From assembly GCA_022565655.1 (NCBI GenBank), contig JAIUMG010000203.1, positions 1 to 6,227 on the forward strand: 6,227 nt of DNA, in the 5' to 3' direction. Shown piece after piece: positions 1 to 5,493 of the stretch. The notes beneath the pieces are model-generated. The model was not told where the DNA came from, did no database searches, and saw nothing but the letters and a program-made list of their open reading frames with translations. How positions within the stretch are numbered: position 1 is the first letter of the stretch; every line of letters starts with the position of its first letter. This DNA comes from Alkalimonas sp. (lineage in GTDB: Bacteria > Pseudomonadota > Gammaproteobacteria > Enterobacterales > Alteromonadaceae). The position numbers and the translations under genes are program-made.

Positions 1-226
<226 letters not shown>

Positions 227-455
227 TTCCTTCATGGTTATTTCTCTAATTCTCGTTTTAATTTGAAATCACTGACTATTCGTACGAGTGTTTATCTGAT
301 ACTAGCGCGTTGAGCAGATGCTCGGTCACCTACCTCTCCCTAGGGCGTACCCTAGCATTGGTCTATTTATTCCACTTTCTCCCACAAAATCATATGTTTT
401 GCTCCAGACTGCATTTTTACTGGATCTTAAACGATCATTATGCATGGCTTTTACC
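227..455. other. A+T-rich intergenic region between rnpB and the mraZ promoter
   Basis: No gene is supported here. The stretch is visibly richer in A and T than its flanks and has stop codons in all forward frames. It holds one clear small hairpin (340-355), a weaker one (GAGC/GCTC at 312-315 and 320-323, loop AGAT), and an A/T inverted repeat around CATATG (385-401). There is no strong hairpin followed directly by a T-run, so I cannot place an intrinsic terminator for rnpB. Part of it may be the 3' trailer of the RNase P RNA precursor. Confidence 0.7.
340..355 (+). other. Small perfect hairpin, possible weak terminator or processing signal
   Basis: CTAGGG (340-345) and CCCTAG (350-355) form a perfect 6-bp stem around the 4-base loop CGTA. 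The downstream sequence is only moderately T-rich and has no unbroken T-run, so this is not a textbook rho-independent terminator. It lies about 115 bases past the estimated rnpB 3' end, so it could limit read-through or act as an RNase stop during trailer trimming. Both roles are inference. Confidence 0.3.
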
Positions 456-485
456 TTGACAATGGTCGGATCCCGACCCTAAACT
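456..485 (+). promoter_or_regulatory. Predicted sigma70-type promoter of the mraZ-led dcw operon
   Basis: The -35 hexamer TTGACA (456-461) matches the consensus perfectly. At an 18-base spacing lies TAAACT (480-485), a 4-of-6 match to TATAAT. This predicts a transcription start near 491-493 and an untranslated leader of about 64 bases before the mraZ ATG at 556. The leader would begin at the GTGG repeat array, so a bound MraZ would sit at or just after the start site, as fits a repressor. The suboptimal -10 and long spacer suggest moderate strength. The operon may also receive read-through from rnpB. Confidence 0.6.
464..478. promoter_or_regulatory. Inverted repeat inside the promoter spacer, possible operator
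   Basis: GGTCGG (464-469) and CCGACC (473-478) are perfect 6-base inverted arms around the 3-base centre ATC, filling most of the spacer between the predicted -35 and -10. A regulator bound here would block RNA polymerase directly. It resembles no part of the GTGG array, so if functional it would be read by a protein other than MraZ. A chance palindrome is possible. Confidence 0.35.
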
Positions 486-493
486 GTAGCATT

Positions 494-528
494 GTGGGGA
501 TTTGTGGAATATTGTGGATCGTGTGGGA
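494..528 (+). promoter_or_regulatory. MraZ operator: four GTGG repeats at about 10-bp steps
   Basis: Four copies of GTGG followed by two variable bases start at 494 (GTGGGG), 504 (GTGGAA), 514 (GTGGAT) and 523 (GTGGGA), with steps of 10, 10 and 9 bp. MraZ of E. coli is known to bind TGGGN repeats separated by 5 bases in its own promoter region, and this array has the same unit and pitch. Each repeat therefore presents the same face of the helix to subunits of a ring-shaped MraZ oligomer. The array begins just after the predicted transcription start, which fits autorepression of the operon. Further GTGG copies at 544 and 563 may extend it. Confidence 0.75.
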
Positions 529-555
529 TCAACTGCGCGCTCTGTGGACTCAATT

Positions 556-1020
556 ATGCTTCGTGGCTCATTTACACTGACAATGGACACCAAAGGCCGG
601 ATCGCGCTACCAGCGCGCTACCGCGAGTTTTTGTTGTCTGAGTGCAGTGGCCAAATGATCTGCACCATCGATCACAAAGACCCTTGCTTGATGCTCTACC
701 CACTGGCTGAGTGGGAAGATATTGAAGAAAAGCTCAAGCGTTTATCCAGTTTTAATGCCCAGGAGCTTCGTTTGAAGCGTTTGCTGCTGGGGCATGCTTC
801 TGAATGCGATATGGATAAAAATGGCCGCATTCTGTTGCCTGGGCCGCTGCGTAGTCATGCCGGTTTGGACAAAAATATCCGTCTGGTTGGCCAGTTAAAC
901 AAGTTTGAAATCTGGGACGAAAGTGCCTGGTTAGACCGGGTAGAAGACGATATGGCGCTGGAGCGTGATATGCCAGCGGACACTGAGTTATCTGAACGAC
1001 TACAGGACTTTGCACTGTAA
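556..1020 (+). CDS. mraZ: Transcriptional regulator MraZ
   Basis: MraZ is a nucleoid-associated DNA-binding protein that represses the dcw operon through GTGG-type repeats ahead of its own gene. The 154-residue product compares with 152 in E. coli and aligns along its whole length. It has two tandem SpoVT-AbrB-like halves, each with the DxxGR signature: DTKGR at residues 11-15 and DKNGR at 87-91. The highly conserved stretch RLLLGHASEC spans 75-84 and the C-terminus ends in the typical LSERLQDFAL. The ATG at 556 is chosen because it gives the conserved MLRGSFTL start. An in-frame ATG at 502 would add 18 residues unlike the family, encoded within the operator array. The ribosome site is poor: only GTGGA at 544-548, 7 bases from the ATG, which is also a GTGG element. 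The gene leads the operon and is followed after 1 base by rsmH. Confidence 0.97.
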   Translation: MLRGSFTLTMDTKGRIALPARYREFLLSECSGQMICTIDHKDPCLMLYPLAEWEDIEEKLKRLSSFNAQELRLKRLLLGHASECDMDKNGRILLPGPLRSHAGLDKNIRLVGQLNKFEIWDESAWLDRVEDDMALERDMPADTELSERLQDFAL

Positions 1021-1021
1021 A

Positions 1022-1981
1022 ATGACTGTGAACCCTCATACATCTGTTCTGTTGCAGGAAGCACTGGACGGACTCGCCATCCAACCCGATGGGATTTATC
1101 TTGACGGGACTTTTGGTCGTGGCGGACACAGTCGCCAAATTCTTTCCCGGTTATCAGCCGATGGCCGTCTTTATGCTATAGATCGCGACCCTGCGGCTAT
1201 AGCCGCTGCAGCCCCACTGCAGTCTGACCCCCGCTTCCACATCAACCGCAGCCCCTTTGCGGAGCTGGCCAGCCTGTGCCAGCAGCATAATATTTTTGGC
1301 CAGTTGCATGGCATCTTGCTGGATCTCGGCGTCTCCTCCCCACAATTGGATGATGCCGAACGTGGTTTCAGCTTTATGCGTGATGGCCCCCTGGATATGC
1401 GAATGGACCCGGATGCTGGCGTGTCTGCCGCCGAGTGGTTGGCTAGCGCCGATGTCGAAGACATTAGCTTTGTGCTGAAAGCCTATGGCGAAGAAAAATC
1501 TGCCTGGCGTATAGCCAATGCGATCGTTGCGGCCCGTGAGCAAACCCCCTTAACCCGAACCGGGCAACTGGCTGAGCTGATTGCCGGGGTCGTTAAAAAG
1601 AGTCCGAAAGAAAAAAAACATCCGGCCACCCGCAGTTTTCAGGGCATTCGCATTTACATCAACAGTGAACTGGAGCAGGTCAAACAGGCTCTCGAAGCTG
1701 CGTTAGAGGCGTTAGCGCCCGGTGGCCGGCTGGTGGTGATTAGCTTTCATTCACTTGAAGATCGGCTGGTCAAACAGTTTATGCGTCAGCATAGCAAAGC
1801 AGCGCCTATCCCTCGTGGTTTGCCATTAACCGATGCTGAGTTGTATCAGCATTTGCCATTAAAGCTGATCGGCAAAGCCATTATGCCGTCTGATGCTGAG
1901 CTGGCAGCAAACCCAAGAGCCCGGAGTGCCGTGCTGCGTATTGCCGAGAAAACGACGCCGATGGCGGAGGGGCAGCCATGA
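1022..1981 (+). CDS. rsmH: 16S rRNA (cytosine-1402-N4)-methyltransferase RsmH
   Basis: RsmH (formerly MraW) transfers a methyl group from S-adenosylmethionine to N4 of C1402 in the 16S rRNA decoding centre. The 319-residue product compares with 313 in E. coli. Family motifs are all present: the SAM-binding loop DGTFGRGGHS (28-37), DRD (54-56), DLGVSSPQLD (101-110), the conserved GFSFMRDGPLDMRMD (115-129), HPATRSFQ (200-207), SFHSLEDR (241-248) and NPRARSAVLR (297-306). The ATG at 1022 lies 1 base after the mraZ stop and gives the usual HTSVLL start. An in-frame ATG at 965 would run 57 bases into mraZ and add residues foreign to the family. The nearest Shine-Dalgarno-like AGGA (1004-1007) is 14 bases from the ATG, so translation probably depends on coupling to mraZ. 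A run of eight A (1611-1618) lies within the lysine-rich segment before HPATR. Confidence 0.98.
   Translation: MTVNPHTSVLLQEALDGLAIQPDGIYLDGTFGRGGHSRQILSRLSADGRLYAIDRDPAAIAAAAPLQSDPRFHINRSPFAELASLCQQHNIFGQLHGILLDLGVSSPQLDDAERGFSFMRDGPLDMRMDPDAGVSAAEWLASADVEDISFVLKAYGEEKSAWRIANAIVAAREQTPLTRTGQLAELIAGVVKKSPKEKKHPATRSFQGIRIYINSELEQVKQALEAALEALAPGGRLVVISFHSLEDRLVKQFMRQHSKAAPIPRGLPLTDAELYQHLPLKLIGKAIMPSDAELAANPRARSAVLRIAEKTTPMAEGQP
1966..1970 (+). promoter_or_regulatory. Ribosome binding site of ftsL
   Basis: GGAGG lies 7 bases before the ftsL ATG at 1978, inside the last codons of rsmH. It is a near-ideal Shine-Dalgarno sequence and supports this start, which overlaps the rsmH stop as ATGA. Confidence 0.8.
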
Positions 1982-2286
1982 GCCAGATCCGTTTAACTCA
2001 GGTCATTTTACGCGACTGGCGCCGTTACCGGCTGGTATTGTTGCTGATGCTTGCCTGCTTGTTGACTGCGTTGGCCGTGGTGCAATCGGCTCATTTGAAT
2101 CGGCAATTGATTAGCTCGCACAATCAGCTTGATCAGCAAAGGGATAACCTGGATATCGAGTGGCGTAACCTGTTGCTGGAGCAGCGCGCTTTGTCTGAGC
2201 ACAGCCGGGTAGAAGCGATTGCCAACAGCCGGTTGCAGATGCGTCGCCCCAGTGGTGACCGTGAAGTGGTGGTGACCTTGCCATGA
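1978..2286 (+). CDS. ftsL: Cell division protein FtsL
   Basis: FtsL is a small bitopic inner-membrane divisome protein. With FtsQ and FtsB it forms the complex that recruits and activates FtsW-FtsI at the septum. The 102-residue product has a short basic cytoplasmic tail (1-18), one membrane helix (about 19-38) and a periplasmic coiled coil with leucines at exact heptad spacing: L44, L51, L58, L65 and L72. The block from EWRNLLLEQ (61-69) through HSRVEAIA (75-82) to LQM (86-88) matches the conserved E. coli region, which holds the segment implicated in activation of FtsI. It is shorter than E. coli FtsL (121), with most of the difference in the cytoplasmic tail; Pseudomonas FtsL, as I recall it, is similarly short. 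It overlaps rsmH and ftsI by ATGA at both ends, so the three are likely translationally coupled. Confidence 0.95.
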   Translation: MSQIRLTQVILRDWRRYRLVLLLMLACLLTALAVVQSAHLNRQLISSHNQLDQQRDNLDIEWRNLLLEQRALSEHSRVEAIANSRLQMRRPSGDREVVVTLP

Positions 2287-4034
2287 GCAGAAATAAGCCA
2301 AAAACACATGCGAAACGAAATCAGGCGCCAGGCATGGTTGGCTGGCGTTTTGTGTTTGTTTTGCTGGCGCTGGCCTCTGTCTTTGTGGTGCTGGTCGCCA
2401 GAGCTGCTTATTTGCAAGTGCTGGAACCAGATATGCTGATCAACCAGGGCGATATGCGTAGTTTACGAGTGAAATCGGATACGGTTTTACGCGGCATGAT
2501 TCTGGATCGTCATGGCGAAGAGCTGGCTGTCAGTGTACCGGTTCAGGCCATTTGGGCCGACCCTAAAGTGGTGATGGAGCGAGGCTCTGAGCAAGATGAG
2601 CGCCGTTGGCAGGCTCTGGCCGACACCTTAAACATGACGCCTGAGCAGTTGAGTGCCCGCATTGGTAACGATAGCCGCCGACGCTTTGTGTATTTGCAAC
2701 GCCAAGTGAACCCTGCTGCGGTTGATTATGTGCGCCGTTTAGCCGTGCCAGGCATTTATTTTCGGCAGGAGTCGCGCCGCTTTTATCCTGCCGGTGAAGT
2801 GACCGCGCACGTGATAGGTTTTACCGATATTGATGATGTCGGGGTGGAAGGCATTGAGCGTCGCTTTAATGCACTACTGACGGGGACTGCCGGACGCTCT
2901 TTGGTACGCCGAGATGCGAAGGGTCGGGAAATTGAAGTGCTGGAACGTGAAGATGCGTTGGAGCCGAAGAACTTACAATTAAGCATCGATCAGCGCATGC
3001 AGAGTATTGCCTATCGGGAATTAAAAAAAGCCGTACTGACCTATGGTGCCAGCTCAGGCTCGGTGGTGATTGTCGATGTGCAGACCGGCGAAGTGTTAGC
3101 TATGGTCAATAGCCCGTCATACAACCCAAATAACCGACGCAATACACCGGTTCATCACTTTCGCAACCGGGCCATCACCGATATGTTTGAGCCGGGTTCA
3201 ACCATCAAGCCATTGCCTATTTTAAGTGCGCTGGAATTTGGCTCGGCTGATCTGGATACCGTGATTGATACGTCGCCGGGTATGTTACGCATTGGCGGCA
3301 GCTGGGTACGGGATGTCGGCAGCAACAATGGCAAACTGGATTTAACCGGCATTATGCAGAAATCCAGCAACATTGGGGTCACCAAACTAGCGCTTTCCAT
3401 GCCACATCAGCATTTGCTGGATCTGTATTTCAATATGGGGTTAGGCATGGATACCGGGCTTGGGTTGACCGGTGAAAGCTCTGGCATGCTAAGCCACCGT
3501 AACCGCTGGTCCGATCATGAACTGGCGAGTTTGTCTTTTGGTTACAACCTGTCGGTCACTGCGGTACAGCTGGCCCGGATGTATGCAGCCATCGGCAATG
3601 GTGGCATTTTACGGCCATTAACTATTTTAAAATCAGAGCAAGGCTTACCGGGTGAGCGAGTGCTGACCGAAGCCTATGCCAATGCCATGCTGGATATGAT
3701 GGAGGCCGTGGTCGAGCCTGGTGGAACGGCCACTCGCGGTCGGGTCGATGGGTACCGGGTAGGCGGTAAAACAGGCACCACTCGTAAAGCCATTGCCGGT
3801 GGTTATGGTGATGATTATGTGGCGTCCTTTGCAGGCATCGCGCCTATCTCCAACCCACGTTATGCCACTGTGATCGTGTTGAATGAACCAGCCAGTGATT
3901 ACTACCATGGTGGTGAAATTGCAGCACCGGTGTTCTCGAATATTATGGATGCGGTGCTGCGCTTGAACAATATTACGCCTGATGCAGACCGAGTACGTAT
4001 CACGCAGCATAGTGGAGGCCAGCATGCAGGTTAA
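2283..4034 (+). CDS. ftsI: Peptidoglycan D,D-transpeptidase FtsI (penicillin-binding protein 3)
   Basis: FtsI is the class B penicillin-binding protein that cross-links septal peptidoglycan together with FtsW and is a beta-lactam target. The 583-residue product compares with 588 in E. coli. It has a basic cytoplasmic tail (1-20), a membrane anchor (about 21-40), the non-catalytic pedestal domain with RGMILDRHGEELAVS (70-84) and ESRRFYPAGEVTAH (163-176), and the transpeptidase domain from about residue 235. Catalytic motifs are intact: STIK with nucleophile Ser306 and Lys309, SSN at 361-363, and KTGT at 496-499. The periplasmic position of the catalytic domain follows from the single N-terminal anchor. 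The ATG at 2283 overlaps the ftsL stop as ATGA, with GGTGA (2271-2275) 7 bases upstream as the ribosome site. The 3' end overlaps murE by 11 bases. Confidence 0.98.
   Translation: MSRNKPKTHAKRNQAPGMVGWRFVFVLLALASVFVVLVARAAYLQVLEPDMLINQGDMRSLRVKSDTVLRGMILDRHGEELAVSVPVQAIWADPKVVMERGSEQDERRWQALADTLNMTPEQLSARIGNDSRRRFVYLQRQVNPAAVDYVRRLAVPGIYFRQESRRFYPAGEVTAHVIGFTDIDDVGVEGIERRFNALLTGTAGRSLVRRDAKGREIEVLEREDALEPKNLQLSIDQRMQSIAYRELKKAVLTYGASSGSVVIVDVQTGEVLAMVNSPSYNPNNRRNTPVHHFRNRAITDMFEPGSTIKPLPILSALEFGSADLDTVIDTSPGMLRIGGSWVRDVGSNNGKLDLTGIMQKSSNIGVTKLALSMPHQHLLDLYFNMGLGMDTGLGLTGESSGMLSHRNRWSDHELASLSFGYNLSVTAVQLARMYAAIGNGGILRPLTILKSEQGLPGERVLTEAYANAMLDMMEAVVEPGGTATRGRVDGYRVGGKTGTTRKAIAGGYGDDYVASFAGIAPISNPRYATVIVLNEPASDYYHGGEIAAPVFSNIMDAVLRLNNITPDADRVRITQHSGGQHAG
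4014..4018 (+). promoter_or_regulatory. Ribosome binding site that fixes the murE start
   Basis: GGAGG lies 5 bases before the ATG at 4024, inside the last codons of ftsI. It decides between that start and an in-frame ATG at 3982, which has no comparable site and would add 14 non-conserved residues. Confidence 0.8.
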
Positions 4035-5493
4035 TACCGCAGCGCAATGGCTGGGGGCCCCGGCTGAGCAAATACCAGCAGAACCACTACGGCACTTACA
4101 AATCGACAGCCGCCAGGTGGGTGATGGCGATGTATTTTTCGCTTTACCTGGCCACCAGCAGCATGGCAATGCCTATATCGAACAAGCCTTGGCGCAAGGT
4201 GCAGCTTTGGTGATCACGGATCAGGTGCCAGCGGCTTATGCTGAACATTCGCAGGTGATTGTGATAGCCGATCTGCAGAATCAATTGCAGGGGCTAGCGG
4301 CTGAGTTTTATCAGCACCCTGCCAGCCACATGCAACTGATTGCAGTAACAGGCACCAATGGAAAATCCAGCACCAGCTGCTTTATTCAACAGCTGGTGCA
4401 ACAGCTGCATCATAATGCAGCGGTTATAGGAACCCTTGGCTACGGCCATCCGGATAAACTCACCCCGTTGCCGAATACCACCCCGCATGCGGTTGAGATC
4501 CAAAAAATCCTGGCTGCGTTGCATGAACAGAATCAGCAGTTGGTTGCCATGGAGGTGTCTTCCCATGCCATCGTGCAGCAACGCATTGTCGGTTTGAGTT
4601 TTCAGGTTGGGGTCTTTACCAATCTAAGCCGTGATCACTTGGACTATCATGGCACGATGGAAGCTTATGGCGCGGCCAAAGCACGCTTACTCACCGCAGA
4701 ATACTGCCAGCAAGCCGTGATCAATGTGTCCGATCAGTTTGGTGCCAAGCTGGCTGCGCAATGCGAGATCCCATTCTGTGCCATTGGTGCCCTGGATGAT
4801 TGTCGTCATTACCAGCGTTATCTTGCTTACAGCAAGCCACAACCGATTGCCGGTGGGTTCAGCTGCACCGTCCATAGCCCGGAAGGCGACTATGCATTAA
4901 GTGTGCCTCTGATTGGCTTGTTTAATATTGAAAATGCCTTAGCTGCTATTGCCGCTTTGTCACTGTGCGGTTACAAGATCCCCGCTTTATGTCAGGCCGC
5001 TGGTATTCTGCGGGCCATTCCCGGCCGTATGGAGCAATTCCAGTTTCCTCATCCGCTGACTTTAGTGGTGGACTTCGCGCATACCCCGGATGCATTAGAG
5101 TTGGCGCTAAAAGCACTGCGGCCGCATTGCCGTGGGCATTTATGGTGTGTCTTTGGTTGTGGCGGGGATCGGGATCAGGGCAAGCGCCCCATGATGGCTC
5201 AGGCTGCAGAGAACCATGCAGATCGCATCGTCATCACCTCTGACAATCCACGGCATGAAGATGCCAACCAGATCTGCCAACAAATTGCTGCAGGGATGTC
5301 AGAAACCGCCTGTTATCAGATTGAAGCCAACCGCGAACATGCTATCAAACTAGCGCTTAGTGAAGCTCAGGCAAACGATATCATTCTTGTGGCAGGTAAA
5401 GGCCATGAAACTTATCAACAGGTAGGTGATGAGTTAAGGGATTATGATGAACGAGCCTTTATCCGTCAGTTACAACGGGAGATGAGCCGATGA
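4024..5493 (+). CDS. murE: UDP-MurNAc-L-alanyl-D-glutamate:meso-diaminopimelate ligase MurE
   Basis: MurE is a cytoplasmic ATP-dependent amide ligase that adds the third residue to the peptidoglycan stem peptide. The 489-residue product compares with 495 in E. coli. The N-terminal UDP-binding domain includes LQIDSRQV (25-32). The central ATPase domain has the P-loop GTNGKSS (110-116), MEVSSHA (176-182), NLSRDHLDYHG (200-210) and the likely carbamylated Lys219 in AYGAAKA. The C-terminal domain has FAHTPDALE (351-359), GCGGDRDQGKRP (378-389), DNPR (407-410) and AGKGHE (457-462). DNPR is the recognised signature for meso-diaminopimelate rather than lysine. Two small departures: FAHTPD for the usual YAHTPD, and DNPRHEDA where the family commonly has a proline after the acidic pair. 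It overlaps ftsI by 11 bases and murF by ATGA. Confidence 0.98.
   Translation: MQVNTAAQWLGAPAEQIPAEPLRHLQIDSRQVGDGDVFFALPGHQQHGNAYIEQALAQGAALVITDQVPAAYAEHSQVIVIADLQNQLQGLAAEFYQHPASHMQLIAVTGTNGKSSTSCFIQQLVQQLHHNAAVIGTLGYGHPDKLTPLPNTTPHAVEIQKILAALHEQNQQLVAMEVSSHAIVQQRIVGLSFQVGVFTNLSRDHLDYHGTMEAYGAAKARLLTAEYCQQAVINVSDQFGAKLAAQCEIPFCAIGALDDCRHYQRYLAYSKPQPIAGGFSCTVHSPEGDYALSVPLIGLFNIENALAAIAALSLCGYKIPALCQAAGILRAIPGRMEQFQFPHPLTLVVDFAHTPDALELALKALRPHCRGHLWCVFGCGGDRDQGKRPMMAQAAENHADRIVITSDNPRHEDANQICQQIAAGMSETACYQIEANREHAIKLALSEAQANDIILVAGKGHETYQQVGDELRDYDERAFIRQLQREMSR
5477..5481 (+). promoter_or_regulatory. Ribosome binding site of murF
   Basis: GGGAG lies 8 bases before the murF ATG at 5490, within the end of murE. 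It supports the ATGA-overlap start. Confidence 0.7.

Noticed and set aside
234..266. 10-codon hydrophobic mini-frame just after rnpB
   Set aside because: There is no ribosome site or other support; short A+T-rich DNA often yields such frames.
503..530. DnaA boxes (TGTGGATAA-like) in the mraZ leader
   Set aside because: TGTGGATCG at 513-521 matches only 7 of 9, and the strict 10-bp GTGG spacing ahead of mraZ is better explained as the MraZ operator.
502..555. Longer mraZ start at the ATG at 502
   Set aside because: It adds 18 residues not seen in the family, is encoded inside the operator repeats, and starts only about 10 bases after the predicted transcription start with no ribosome site. 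The ATG at 556 gives the conserved MLRG start.
440..580. 46-codon open frame across the promoter and start of mraZ
   Set aside because: The predicted promoter lies inside it, it has no ribosome site, and it overlaps the regulatory array and the mraZ start in another frame.
457..586. 9-base direct repeat TGACAATGG at 457-465 and 578-586
   Set aside because: One copy overlaps the -35 element and the other lies in mraZ codons; a single 9-base match over this length can arise by chance.
965..1021. Longer rsmH start at 965 inside mraZ
   Set aside because: The extra 19 residues do not resemble RsmH, and the ATG at 1022 gives the conserved N-terminus right after the mraZ stop.
3982..4023. Longer murE start at 3982 inside ftsI
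   Set aside because: It lacks a good ribosome site and adds 14 unrelated residues; GGAGG sits 5 bases before the ATG at 4024.
752..4581. Other reverse-strand and alternate-frame open frames over mraZ to murE
   Set aside because: Each lies within a well-conserved gene read in the forward strand and shows no recognisable protein or ribosome site.
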